From: JANSYL01 sp963921255
GTDB taxonomy: Bacteria; Pseudomonadota; Alphaproteobacteria; Rhodobacterales; Rhodobacteraceae
Assembly (NCBI GenBank): GCA_963921255.3
Contig: CAWUEW020000003.1
Location: 248,001-312,000, forward strand
Reading direction: 5' to 3'
Length of the DNA: 64,000 nucleotides
The stretch's first letter is position 1. Each line of letters starts with the position of its first letter. The notes under the pieces are model-generated. The model saw only the letters and a program-made list of their open reading frames with translations, ran no database searches and was not told the DNA's origin. Below, piece by piece: positions 51,461 through 60,652 of the stretch. Both the position numbers and the translations under genes were made by a program.

Positions 51461-53485
51461 ATGAGCGACCTGCGCAAGATCATCATCGACGACACCGAGA
51501 TCGAGGTTGATCCAGCCATGACCCTGATCCAGGCCTGTGAGCAGGCCGGGATCGAAATTCCCCGTTTCTGCTACCACGAGCGACTGAGCATCGCGGGCAA
51601 CTGCCGGATGTGCCTCGTCGAAGTCGTGGGCGGCCCGCCGAAACCTGCGGCGTCCTGCGCGATGCAGGTGCGCGACCTGCGCCCGGGCCCCGAAGGACAG
51701 CCGCCGGTCGTGAAAACCAACAGCCCGATGGTCAAGAAAGCCCGCGAAGGGGTGATGGAGTTCCTGCTCATCAACCACCCGCTGGATTGCCCGATCTGTG
51801 ACCAGGGCGGCGAATGCGATCTGCAAGACCAGGCGATGGCCTACGGGGTGGATTTCTCCCGATACCGCGAACCCAAGCGCGCGGCGACCGAATTGGAGCT
51901 TGGGCCGCTTGTCGGGACGGCGATGACGCGCTGCATTTCCTGCACCCGCTGCGTCCGCTTCATCACCGAAGTCGCCGGCATGCCCGAGATGGGCCAGACC
52001 GGTCGCGGTGAAGACAGCGAGATTACATCGTATCTGGGCCAGACGCTCGAGTCCGAGATGCAGGGCAATATTGTCGACCTTTGCCCGGTGGGGGCGCTGA
52101 CGTCGAAACCCTACGCCTTCACAGCCCGGCCCTGGGAGTTGACCAAGACCGAGTCGATCGACGTGATGGATGCGCTTGGCTCCAACATCCGCATTGACAC
52201 CAAGGGCCGCGAAGTGATGCGCATCCTGCCGCGCAACCATGATGGCGTGAACGAAGAATGGTTGAGCGACAAGTCCCGCTACGTTTGGGACGGCCTGCGC
52301 CGCCAGCGGCTGGACAAACCCTACCTGCGCGAAAACGGCAAACTGCGTCCGGCGTCCTGGGGTGAAGCCTTGGCACTCGCCGCAGCCAAGATCACAGGCG
52401 CCAGCAAAGTCGCCGGTCTGGTCGGGGATCTCGCCCCGACCGAGGCCGCTTTCGCACTGAAACACCTTGTCGAAGGGCAGGGCGGCAGTGTCGAATCTCG
52501 GACCGACGGTGCGAAATTGCCCGCCGGCAACCGCTCGGCCTATGTCGGAACGGCTGCGATCGAAGACATTGATGACGCCAAAGCCATTATGCTGATCGGA
52601 ACCAACCCGCGCGCAGAGGCGCCGGTTCTGAACTCTCGCATCCGCAAGGCATGGCTGAAGGGCGCAACGATCGGTCTGATCGGGGACGCGGTCGACTTGA
52701 CCTACGACTACGATCATGTCGGCACGGACCGGGCCGCGCTGGAACGCGTGGTCGGAATGGACCACAGCGATGCGATCAAGGACAAACCCTCCGTTGTCAT
52801 CGTCGGTCAGGGCGCCCTGCGCGAAGCGGATGGTGAAGCCGTTCTGGCCCATGCCATGAAACTGGCCGAAGACACGCAGTCGGGTCTGTTGGTTTTGCAC
52901 ACCGCCGCAGGCCGGGTCGGTGCGATGGACGTGGGTGCCGTGACCGAAGGGGGGCTGGCCGCCGCCGTTGATGGCGCCGATGTCATCTACAATCTGGGCG
53001 CGGACGAGGTGCAAATCGATGCCGGTGCCTTTGTCATCTACCAAGGCAGCCACGGTGACCGGGGCGCGCACCGGGCCGACCTGATCTTGCCCGCCGCCGC
53101 CTATACCGAGGAACAGGGCCTGTTCGTGAACACCGAGGGCCGTCCGCAACTCGCGCTGCGCGCGAGCTTCCCGCCGGGGGAAGCGAAAGAGAACTGGGCG
53201 ATCCTGCGGGCCTTGTCCGCGGAACTGGGCGCGACCTTGCCCTATGACAGCCTTGCGCAGTTGCGCACAGCACTTGTGGCCGAGGTGCCGCATCTGGCGA
53301 TGATTGACGCAGTTGCCGAAAACAGCTGGCAGCCGGTCGAGATGCGCGATCTGGGCAAAGCCGATTTCGTGAATGCGGTGGCGGACCACTATCTGACCAA
53401 CCCGATCACGCGGGCCAGCGCCTTGATGGCCGAGCTCAGCGCGAATGCAAAAGCCCGCGCCGAAACGCCCCTCGCGGCGGAGTAA
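51461..53485 (+). CDS. nuoG: NADH-quinone oxidoreductase subunit G
   Basis: A 674-aa iron-sulfur subunit. 2Fe-2S (C in RFCYHERLSIAGNCRMCLVEV), 4Fe-4S sites CPICDQGGECDLQ and CISCTRCVRF, and a molybdopterin-oxidoreductase-like C-terminal region with GTNPRAEAPVLNSRIRK. The ligands for N1b, N4 and N5 are intact. Strong context: nuoH, nuoI and the rest follow. The frame is intact. Confidence 0.95.
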   Translation: MSDLRKIIIDDTEIEVDPAMTLIQACEQAGIEIPRFCYHERLSIAGNCRMCLVEVVGGPPKPAASCAMQVRDLRPGPEGQPPVVKTNSPMVKKAREGVMEFLLINHPLDCPICDQGGECDLQDQAMAYGVDFSRYREPKRAATELELGPLVGTAMTRCISCTRCVRFITEVAGMPEMGQTGRGEDSEITSYLGQTLESEMQGNIVDLCPVGALTSKPYAFTARPWELTKTESIDVMDALGSNIRIDTKGREVMRILPRNHDGVNEEWLSDKSRYVWDGLRRQRLDKPYLRENGKLRPASWGEALALAAAKITGASKVAGLVGDLAPTEAAFALKHLVEGQGGSVESRTDGAKLPAGNRSAYVGTAAIEDIDDAKAIMLIGTNPRAEAPVLNSRIRKAWLKGATIGLIGDAVDLTYDYDHVGTDRAALERVVGMDHSDAIKDKPSVVIVGQGALREADGEAVLAHAMKLAEDTQSGLLVLHTAAGRVGAMDVGAVTEGGLAAAVDGADVIYNLGADEVQIDAGAFVIYQGSHGDRGAHRADLILPAAAYTEEQGLFVNTEGRPQLALRASFPPGEAKENWAILRALSAELGATLPYDSLAQLRTALVAEVPHLAMIDAVAENSWQPVEMRDLGKADFVNAVADHYLTNPITRASALMAELSANAKARAETPLAAE

Positions 53486-53490
53486 GCCCA

Positions 53491-53901
53491 ATGTTTGCAG
53501 GGGCGGCGTGGCTCAAGCCACTGGTCCTGATGGCGGCAACCGGTGCTTTGGTTGCCTGCCAGCAGACCGGGCCGCGACCCGGGTCGGCACCGCCGGCCAG
53601 CTACGATGGGGTGGAGACGCGCCTTTTGGACGATGATCTGGTGAATTTCCGTGTTCAGATGACCGGCGTGGCCACCCGCGACGATCTGGAGGCTTATGCC
53701 CGCTGCGCGGCTGCGCAATATGCGGCTATTCGTGACTTCGGCTTTGCGCGACATGTGCGCACAAACGTGCAGGTTGAGGGTAGCGTTTGGGTTGCAGATG
53801 CGGTTTACACGGTTTCACCGGCGCTCCCGCGCGGGTTGCAGACTCTGGATGCCGAAGTGGTGATTGCAGACTGCGACGAGCAAGGTATTCCGACGGTATA
53901 A
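53491..53901 (+). CDS. Lipoprotein between nuoG and nuoH
   Basis: A 136-aa protein with a lipoprotein signal, lipobox LVAC with C23. The mature domain (GVETRLLDDDLVNFRVQMTG, YARCAAAQYAAIRDFGFARHV) looks alpha/beta and ends EVVIADCDEQGIPTV, giving two cysteines besides the lipidated one. It follows nuoG by 5 bases. Possibly an assembly factor; unproved. Confidence 0.62.
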   Translation: MFAGAAWLKPLVLMAATGALVACQQTGPRPGSAPPASYDGVETRLLDDDLVNFRVQMTGVATRDDLEAYARCAAAQYAAIRDFGFARHVRTNVQVEGSVWVADAVYTVSPALPRGLQTLDAEVVIADCDEQGIPTV

Positions 53902-53910
53902 GGACGACCA

Positions 53911-54948
53911 ATGGACGGCTTCTTTTCGACCACACCGGGCCTCATGGTAATCATGGCGGCCCAGTGCCTTTTGGTTATCGGCTTCGTGATGGTGTCGCTA
54001 CTCTTTCTGGTCTACGGCGACCGGAAGATTTGGGCCGCCGTTCAGATGCGGCGCGGGCCCAACGTGGTCGGCGCGTTCGGTCTGTTGCAGACGGTTGCGG
54101 ACGCCCTGAAATACGTCGTGAAAGAGGTCGTGATCCCCGCCGGTGCGGATCGCCCTGTCTTCCTGCTGGCGCCAATGACCAGCTTCGTTCTGGCCATGAT
54201 CGCCTGGGCGGTGATCCCGTTTAATGACACGTGGGTTCTGGCGGATATCAACGTCGCCATCCTGTATGTCTTCGCCATCTCGTCGCTTGAGGTTTACGGC
54301 GTGATCATGGGCGGATGGGCGTCCAACTCGAAATACCCGTTCCTGGGTTCGTTGCGCTCGGCGGCGCAGATGATTTCCTACGAAGTGTCGATCGGCCTGA
54401 TCATCATCGGCGTGATCATTTCGACCGGGTCCATGAACTTTGGTGCAATCGTGAATGCGCAGGACACCGGATGGGGCCTGTTCGGCTGGTACTGGCTGCC
54501 GCATCTTCCGATGGTCTTCCTGTTCTTCATCAGCGCCTTGGCCGAAACAAACCGCCCGCCCTTCGATCTGCCCGAGGCGGAATCGGAGCTCGTGGCCGGA
54601 TACCAGGTCGAATACTCCTCGACGCCATTCCTGCTGTTCATGGCGGGCGAATACATCGCGATCTTCCTGATGTGCGCGCTGATGACCCTGCTGTTCTTCG
54701 GCGGTTGGTTGTCCCCCATCCCCGGCTTGCCCGATGGCGCGCTCTGGATGGTCGCCAAGATGGCGTTCTTCTTCTTCCTCTTCGCAATGGTGAAAGCGAT
54801 CGTGCCCCGCTACCGCTACGACCAGCTGATGCGCCTGGGTTGGAAAGTGTTCCTGCCCTTCAGCCTGGCTTGGGTCGTGTTGGTGGCCTTCTTCGCCCAT
54901 TTCGAAGTTTTCGGCGGCTTTTACGCCCGTTGGGCGATCGGAGGCTGA
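53911..54948 (+). CDS. nuoH: NADH-quinone oxidoreductase subunit H
   Basis: A 345-aa membrane subunit with eight predicted helices that forms the quinone-binding channel. Conserved RRGPNVVGAFGLLQTVADALKYVVKE, SLRSAAQMISYEVSIGL, and ETNRPPFDLPEAESELVAGYQVEYS acidic loop are present. The next start is 3 bases after its stop. Confidence 0.95.
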   Translation: MDGFFSTTPGLMVIMAAQCLLVIGFVMVSLLFLVYGDRKIWAAVQMRRGPNVVGAFGLLQTVADALKYVVKEVVIPAGADRPVFLLAPMTSFVLAMIAWAVIPFNDTWVLADINVAILYVFAISSLEVYGVIMGGWASNSKYPFLGSLRSAAQMISYEVSIGLIIIGVIISTGSMNFGAIVNAQDTGWGLFGWYWLPHLPMVFLFFISALAETNRPPFDLPEAESELVAGYQVEYSSTPFLLFMAGEYIAIFLMCALMTLLFFGGWLSPIPGLPDGALWMVAKMAFFFFLFAMVKAIVPRYRYDQLMRLGWKVFLPFSLAWVVLVAFFAHFEVFGGFYARWAIGG

Positions 54949-54951
54949 TCC

Positions 54952-55446
54952 ATGACACAGATCGACTACACCCGCGCAGCCAAATACTTCCTGCTGGCCG
55001 ACATGTTCAAAGGCATGCAGCTTGGCCTGAAGTATTTCTTCGCCCCGAAGGCCACCGTGAATTACCCGCACGAAAAGGGGCCGCTGTCGCCGCGGTTTCG
55101 TGGGGAACACGCGCTGCGCCGGTATCCCAACGGGGAAGAGCGTTGCATCGCTTGTAAACTGTGCGAGGCCATCTGCCCGGCGCAGGCCATCACCATCGAC
55201 GCCGAACCGCGCGATGACGGCAGTCGCCGCACCACGCGGTATGACATCGACATGACCAAATGCATCTACTGCGGCTTCTGCCAGGAAGCCTGCCCGGTGG
55301 ATGCGATTGTCGAAGGCCCGAACTTTGAATTCGCGACCGAAACCCGGGAAGAGCTGTACTACGACAAGGACAAGCTTCTCGAAAACGGCGCCCGGTGGGA
55401 GGCAGAGATCTCCCGCAACCTGGAACTGGATGCGCCGTACCGATGA
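54952..55446 (+). CDS. nuoI: NADH-quinone oxidoreductase subunit I
   Basis: A 164-aa peripheral arm subunit carrying clusters N6a and N6b: CIACKLCEAICPAQAI and CIYCGFCQEACPVDAI. It starts MTQIDYTRAAKYF as in alphaproteobacteria and mitochondria (TYKY). Overlaps the CMD-like gene by ATGA. Confidence 0.95.
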   Translation: MTQIDYTRAAKYFLLADMFKGMQLGLKYFFAPKATVNYPHEKGPLSPRFRGEHALRRYPNGEERCIACKLCEAICPAQAITIDAEPRDDGSRRTTRYDIDMTKCIYCGFCQEACPVDAIVEGPNFEFATETREELYYDKDKLLENGARWEAEISRNLELDAPYR

Positions 55447-55856
55447 CCGACACCCCGCAAAACCCCTTTGAAGCGCTGTTCAAGCAGACGCAGGACATGA
55501 CCCAGGAATGGGTCAAGGCCGTCAACCCCGCCATGGCCAATTTCAACATGGCCGGGATGGACAAGCTGTGGCCGACGGTACCTGCCGAAATGCTCGAAGC
55601 CTTCCTGGGCAAGCAGTTCAACCCGGAAGGGTTGGATGCCAAGACGCGTCTGTTGCTGACGCTTCAGGGGCTGACCATCCAGGGGGCCATCGCCGAAGCG
55701 CAGATCCGACTGACCGTGCGGCACGCGATTGAAGCCGGGGCCACGAAGCAAGAAGTGGCCGAAACCATCGGACTGGCCGCCATGTTCGGCGGTGTGCCCG
55801 CGATGAACAAGGCCATGGACCTGGCCAAAGACGCCATTGAAGAGGGAGAGGGCTAA
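55443..55856 (+). CDS. Carboxymuconolactone decarboxylase-like protein in the nuo cluster
   Basis: A 137-aa protein with the CMD-type helical fold (LDAKTRLLLTLQGLTIQGAIAEAQIRLTVRHAIEAGATKQEVAETIGLAAMFGGVPAM). It lacks the CxxC motif of AhpD, so it is not a peroxidase component. Coupled to nuoI by ATGA and one base before nuoJ. A role in complex I assembly or redox sensing is guesswork. Confidence 0.8.
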   Translation: MTDTPQNPFEALFKQTQDMTQEWVKAVNPAMANFNMAGMDKLWPTVPAEMLEAFLGKQFNPEGLDAKTRLLLTLQGLTIQGAIAEAQIRLTVRHAIEAGATKQEVAETIGLAAMFGGVPAMNKAMDLAKDAIEEGEG

Positions 55857-55857
55857 G

Positions 55858-56475
55858 ATGACCATCGCGGATTTCACCTTTTACCTCTTTGCAATCTCCG
55901 TGCTGATGGGCGGCCTGCTGACCGTCACGGCGCGCAACCCGGTCCATTCGGTCCTGTGGCTGATCCTGTCGTTCCTGTCGGCGGCTGGCCTCTTCGTGCT
56001 GTTGGGCGCCGAGTTCGTCGCGATGCTGTTGATCATCGTCTACGTGGGCGCGGTTGCGGTGCTGTTCCTGTTTGTCGTGATGATGCTGGACGTCGATTTC
56101 GCCTCGCTCAAGGCAGAGATGGCCAAATACGTTCCCATTGCCGGGCTCATTGGTGTCGTGTTGCTGATGCAGCTGACGCTGGCCTACGGCACCTGGAATT
56201 TCTCGGACGGCATCGATCAGCGGTTGGGCAACCCGACGCCCCCGTTGGACGAGGCCCATAACACCCAGGCCTTGGGCCTGATCCTGTACGACCAGTATTT
56301 CCTGCTGTTCCAGCTGAGCGGTTTGATCCTGCTCGTGGCCATGGTCGGTGCGATCGTGCTGACGTTGCGCCACCGCGTGGACATCAAGCGGCAGAGCCCG
56401 GTTGCCCAAATGATGCGCGATCCGGCCAAGGCCATGGAGTTGAAGGACGTGAAGCCCGGGCAGGGGCTTGGATAA
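55858..56475 (+). CDS. nuoJ: NADH-quinone oxidoreductase subunit J
   Basis: A 205-aa membrane subunit with five predicted helices; LGAEFVAMLLIIVYVGAVAVLFLFVVMMLDV is the conserved segment with the pi-bulge helix that couples redox and proton transfer. Chosen ATG is at 55858, after GGGCTAAG. Confidence 0.94.
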   Translation: MTIADFTFYLFAISVLMGGLLTVTARNPVHSVLWLILSFLSAAGLFVLLGAEFVAMLLIIVYVGAVAVLFLFVVMMLDVDFASLKAEMAKYVPIAGLIGVVLLMQLTLAYGTWNFSDGIDQRLGNPTPPLDEAHNTQALGLILYDQYFLLFQLSGLILLVAMVGAIVLTLRHRVDIKRQSPVAQMMRDPAKAMELKDVKPGQGLG

Positions 56476-56608
56476 GACGACCGGCGCAAGGTGGGCAAAC
56501 CCGCCTGCGTCACCCGCAGTTGCTGCGGGGCCTGAACAGAACGACCGCTGAAACTGGCGGCACAAAGTGAACGACCATGCGGGGCACAGGGCTTCGCGGA
56601 GGGACGAG

Positions 56609-56917
56609 ATGAGTATCGGACTCGAACACTACCTGACGGTGGCGGCGACGCTGTTCGTCATTGGGATTTTCGGCATCTTCCTCAATCGGAAGAACGTCAT
56701 CATCATTCTGATGTCGATCGAGCTGATGCTCTTGGCGGTCAACATCAACCTGGTGGCTTTCTCCAGCTTCCTCGGTGATCTCACGGGCCAGGTCTTCACC
56801 CTGTTCATTCTGACCGTTGCAGCCGCCGAAGCGGCCATCGGTCTGGCCATTTTGGTTTGCTTCTTCCGGAACCGCGGTACGATCGCGGTGGAAGACGTTT
56901 CGAACATGAAGGGGTAA
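56609..56917 (+). CDS. nuoK: NADH-quinone oxidoreductase subunit K
   Basis: A 102-aa three-helix membrane subunit. The two conserved glutamates are in IILMSIELMLLAVNIN and TVAAAEAAIGLAILV. The ATG at 56609 follows GAGGGA; the longer open frame has no support. Confidence 0.95.
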   Translation: MSIGLEHYLTVAATLFVIGIFGIFLNRKNVIIILMSIELMLLAVNINLVAFSSFLGDLTGQVFTLFILTVAAAEAAIGLAILVCFFRNRGTIAVEDVSNMKG

Positions 56918-56923
56918 GGGATC

Positions 56924-59089
56924 ATGGAAAGCATCCTTCTGTTTGCCCCGCTTGTTGGTGCGCTCATCTGTGGGTTCGGCTGGCGCCTGATCGGCGAGCA
57001 GGCGGCGCAGGCCACGGCCACCGGCCTGTTGTTCCTGTCCTGTCTTCTGAGCTGGTTCATCTTCCTGGGCTTCGACGGTGAAACCTACACCGTCAGCCTG
57101 TTCACCTGGATCCAGTCCGGCAGCTTCTTCACCGATTGGGCCATCCGCATCGATCGGCTGACCGCGATCATGCTGATCGTGATCACCAGCGTCTCAGCGC
57201 TCGTGCACCTGTATTCCTTTGGCTACATGGCGCATGACGAGAACTTCAAGGAGGGTGAAAGCTATCGCCCCCGGTTCTTCGCGTACCTCAGCTTCTTCAC
57301 CTTCACGATGTTGATGCTGGTGACGGCCGACAACCTGCTGCAGCTCTTCTTCGGATGGGAAGGCGTGGGCGTCGCGTCCTACCTGTTGATCGGCTTTTAT
57401 TACCGCAAACCCTCGGCCGGGGCAGCGGCGATGAAAGCCTTCATCGTCAACCGCGTGGGCGATTTCGGCTTCCTTCTGGGCATTTTCGCGTTGTTCTGGA
57501 TGACCGACAGCATCCAGTTCGACGTGATCCTGACCAAAGGCCCTGAGCTGATGGAAATGACCATCCCCTTCCTTGGGATGGAATTGAACGCCGCGAACAC
57601 CATCGCGATGCTGCTGTTCGTCGGCGCGATGGGCAAGTCGGCACAGTTGTTCCTGCACACCTGGCTGCCCGACGCCATGGAAGGCCCAACGCCGGTGTCG
57701 GCACTGATCCACGCGGCGACCATGGTGACCGCGGGCGTCTTCCTGGTCTGCCGCATGTCGCCGATCATGGAATACGCGCCTTACGCGACGAATTTCATCG
57801 TCATTCTTGGGGCCTGCACGGCGTTCTTCGCGGCGACCGTGGGACTGGTGCAGAACGACATCAAGCGCGTGATTGCCTATTCCACCTGTTCGCAGCTTGG
57901 CTACATGTTCGTGGCGGCAGGCGTCGGGGTCTACTCGGTCGCGATGTTCCACCTGTTCACCCACGCGTTCTTCAAGGCGATGCTCTTCCTGGGCGCAGGC
58001 TCGGTCATCCATGCGATGCACCACGAACAAGACATGCGGAACTATGGCGGCCTGAGGAAGAAGATCCCCTACACGTTCTGGGCCATGATGATCGGGACGC
58101 TGGCCATCACGGGCGTCGGCATCCCGACCACGTATATCGGCTTTGCCGGTTTCTTCTCCAAGGATGCGGTGGTCGAGTCGGCCTATGCCTTCGGCGGCGA
58201 TCTGGGCAATTTCGCCTTCTGGGCGCTGATCATCGCGGCCTTGTTCACCAGTTTCTATTCCTGGCGGCTGATGTTCCTGACCTTCTTTGGGGAAGCGCGG
58301 GGCGACAAGCACACCCATGATCACGCCCATGAAAGCCCGATGACCATGCTGATCCCGCTGGCCGCGCTGGCCGTGGGGGCCGTGTTCTCGGGTGTTGTCT
58401 GGTACAACAGCTTCTTCGGCAAGACCGACCAGGTCGCAACGTTCTTCGGCGTCGAATATATCGACACCTATGCCGAAGGCGGCCACGGCGATGACCATGC
58501 AGAGGACGATCACGCGACGGACAGCCATGGCGACGACAGCCATGCAGATGACAGCCACGCGGATGATGGTTACGGCGACGATGCCCATGCCGAGGACAGC
58601 CATGGCTCGGACCATCACTATGTCTTCACCAGCCCACCGGGCGAAGGGGCGATCCACGCCGCACCGGACAATGACGTTCTGAACGAGGCGCACTACGTGC
58701 CCACCTGGGTGAAGTTCTCGCCCGCGGTGGCGATGCTGCTCGGCTTTGCGATGGCCTATTGGTTCTACATCCTGAACCCGTCGCTTCCGGGCCGCCTGGC
58801 CACGGCGCAACGGCCGCTTTACCTGTTCCTGCTCAACAAATGGTATTTCGACGAGATCTACGATTTCCTGTTCGTCCGCCCGGCGCGCTGGCTTGGCCGG
58901 TTCCTTTGGAAGGGGGGCGATGGCGCTGTCATTGACGGCGGGATCAACGGGCTTGCGATGGGGATCATCCCCTTCTTTACCCGCCTCGCGGGCCGGGCCC
59001 AGTCGGGATACATCTTCCACTACGCGTTCGCGATGGTCCTGGGGATCGTGGTGCTTGTCACCTGGGTCACCCTGGCGTCGGGGGGCTAA
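56924..59089 (+). CDS. nuoL: NADH-quinone oxidoreductase subunit L
   Basis: A 721-aa antiporter-like proton-pumping subunit with the lateral helix. Key lysine and glutamate motifs are in SAQLFLHTWLPDAMEGPTPVSALIHAATMVTAG. Residues about 519-566 are an unusual Asp/His-rich insertion of imperfect repeats (SHGDDSHADDSHADDGYGDDAHAEDSHG) absent from the core fold. The rest is intact. Confidence 0.94.
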   Translation: MESILLFAPLVGALICGFGWRLIGEQAAQATATGLLFLSCLLSWFIFLGFDGETYTVSLFTWIQSGSFFTDWAIRIDRLTAIMLIVITSVSALVHLYSFGYMAHDENFKEGESYRPRFFAYLSFFTFTMLMLVTADNLLQLFFGWEGVGVASYLLIGFYYRKPSAGAAAMKAFIVNRVGDFGFLLGIFALFWMTDSIQFDVILTKGPELMEMTIPFLGMELNAANTIAMLLFVGAMGKSAQLFLHTWLPDAMEGPTPVSALIHAATMVTAGVFLVCRMSPIMEYAPYATNFIVILGACTAFFAATVGLVQNDIKRVIAYSTCSQLGYMFVAAGVGVYSVAMFHLFTHAFFKAMLFLGAGSVIHAMHHEQDMRNYGGLRKKIPYTFWAMMIGTLAITGVGIPTTYIGFAGFFSKDAVVESAYAFGGDLGNFAFWALIIAALFTSFYSWRLMFLTFFGEARGDKHTHDHAHESPMTMLIPLAALAVGAVFSGVVWYNSFFGKTDQVATFFGVEYIDTYAEGGHGDDHAEDDHATDSHGDDSHADDSHADDGYGDDAHAEDSHGSDHHYVFTSPPGEGAIHAAPDNDVLNEAHYVPTWVKFSPAVAMLLGFAMAYWFYILNPSLPGRLATAQRPLYLFLLNKWYFDEIYDFLFVRPARWLGRFLWKGGDGAVIDGGINGLAMGIIPFFTRLAGRAQSGYIFHYAFAMVLGIVVLVTWVTLASGG

Positions 59090-59098
59090 GAGGCCACA

Positions 59099-60643
59099 AT
59101 GGACAACCTGCTTTCCATCGTCACGTTCCTGCCGCTCGTTGCGGCCCTGATCCTGGCCGTGTTCCTGCGCGGAGAGGATGAAGCCGCGCAACTGAACGCC
59201 AAGCGCCTGGCGCTTGCAGCCACGGCCGCGACTTTCCTGATTTCGCTCTTCATTCTGGTCGAGTTCGATCCGAACGACACCGGCTTCCAACTTGTGGAAG
59301 AGGCCGAGTGGCTCTTTGGTCTGACCTACAAGGTCGGTGTGGACGGCATCAGCGTCCTGTTCGTCCTCCTGACGACCTTCCTCATGCCGATCACGATCGC
59401 GGCCTGTTGGGGCGTCACGCATCGCGTGAAGGAATACATGATCGCGATGCTGATCCTCGAGACACTGATGATCGGGGTTTTCGTCGCGCTGGATCTGGTG
59501 CTGTTCTACCTGTTCTTCGAAGCCGGCCTCATCCCGATGTTCCTGATCATCGGGATCTGGGGCGGCGCGAACCGGATCTATGCCAGCTTCAAGTTCTTCC
59601 TTTACACCTTCCTCGGCTCGGTCCTGATGCTCGTTGCGATGATCGCGATGTATGTCGACGCCGGAACCGCCGACATCCCGACCCTTCTGAACCACCAGTT
59701 CAGCGCGGGCACGATGGATGTCATGGGATGGCAGATCGTGGGTGGTTTGCAGACGCTTCTCTGGCTGGCCTTCTTCGCAAGCTTTGCGGTTAAGATGCCG
59801 ATGTGGCCGGTCCACACCTGGCTGCCGGATGCGCACGTGCAGGCGCCAACGGCCGGTTCCGTGATCCTGGCCGCGGTCTTGTTGAAGATGGGGGGCTACG
59901 GGTTCCTGCGCTTCAGCTTGCCGATGTTCCCGGTCGCCTCCGATATCATGGCGCCGCTGGTGCTGTGGCTGAGCGTGATTGCCATCATCTACACCTCGCT
60001 CGTCGCGATGGTGCAGGAAGATATGAAGAAGCTCATCGCCTATTCATCGGTCGCGCATATGGGCTTCGTGACGATGGGGATTTTTGCCGCCAACCAGCAA
60101 GGTGTGGACGGGGCGATCTTCCAGATGATCAGCCACGGGTTTGTCTCGGGCGCGCTCTTCCTGTGCGTCGGTGTGATCTACGACCGGATGCACACGCGCG
60201 ACATCGACGCCTATGGCGGCCTCGTCATCCGCATGCCGGCCTATGCGGCCATCTTCATGCTGTTCACCATGGCCAATGTCGGCTTGCCGGGCACCTCGGG
60301 CTTCGTGGGTGAATTCCTGACCCTGGTGGGTGTTTTCCAGGTCAACACATGGATCGGCGTCTTCGCCGCGACCGGTGTGATCCTGTCGGCGGCCTATGCG
60401 CTGTGGCTCTATCGCCGCGTCGTCTTTGGCGACCTTATCAAGGAAAGCCTCAAGTCCATCACGGACATGGACCGGCGCGAAAAGGTGATCTTCGCTCCGC
60501 TGGTGGTGATGACGCTGCTTCTGGGCGTTTACCCGAGCCTCGTGCTTGACGTCATCGGGCCGTCGGTCGAGGCGCTCGTTTCTCAATACGATTTGGCGGT
60601 CGCGGCCCACATGCCCGACATCCATGTCGCTGCGAACCATTGA
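59099..60643 (+). CDS. nuoM: NADH-quinone oxidoreductase subunit M
   Basis: A 514-aa antiporter-like proton-pumping subunit with about 14 helices. Hallmarks include FYLFFEAGLIPMFLIIGIWGG and the lysine/proline segment KMPMWPVHTWLPDAHVQAPTAGSVILAAVLLKMGGYGF. Tight spacing to nuoL and nuoN. Confidence 0.95.
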   Translation: MDNLLSIVTFLPLVAALILAVFLRGEDEAAQLNAKRLALAATAATFLISLFILVEFDPNDTGFQLVEEAEWLFGLTYKVGVDGISVLFVLLTTFLMPITIAACWGVTHRVKEYMIAMLILETLMIGVFVALDLVLFYLFFEAGLIPMFLIIGIWGGANRIYASFKFFLYTFLGSVLMLVAMIAMYVDAGTADIPTLLNHQFSAGTMDVMGWQIVGGLQTLLWLAFFASFAVKMPMWPVHTWLPDAHVQAPTAGSVILAAVLLKMGGYGFLRFSLPMFPVASDIMAPLVLWLSVIAIIYTSLVAMVQEDMKKLIAYSSVAHMGFVTMGIFAANQQGVDGAIFQMISHGFVSGALFLCVGVIYDRMHTRDIDAYGGLVIRMPAYAAIFMLFTMANVGLPGTSGFVGEFLTLVGVFQVNTWIGVFAATGVILSAAYALWLYRRVVFGDLIKESLKSITDMDRREKVIFAPLVVMTLLLGVYPSLVLDVIGPSVEALVSQYDLAVAAHMPDIHVAANH

Positions 60644-60652
60644 AGGTGACCC

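Noticed and set aside
51422..53491. 689-codon open frame opposite nuoG
   Set aside because: It is the antisense of a well-conserved gene with iron-sulfur motifs; the sequence shows no domain and is biased to Arg, Gly, Ala and His.
57194..59836. 880-codon open frame on the minus strand opposite nuoL and nuoM
   Set aside because: The opposite strand encodes two intact complex I subunits; the long antisense frame is a product of high GC and hydrophobic codon bias, with low-complexity charged sequence.
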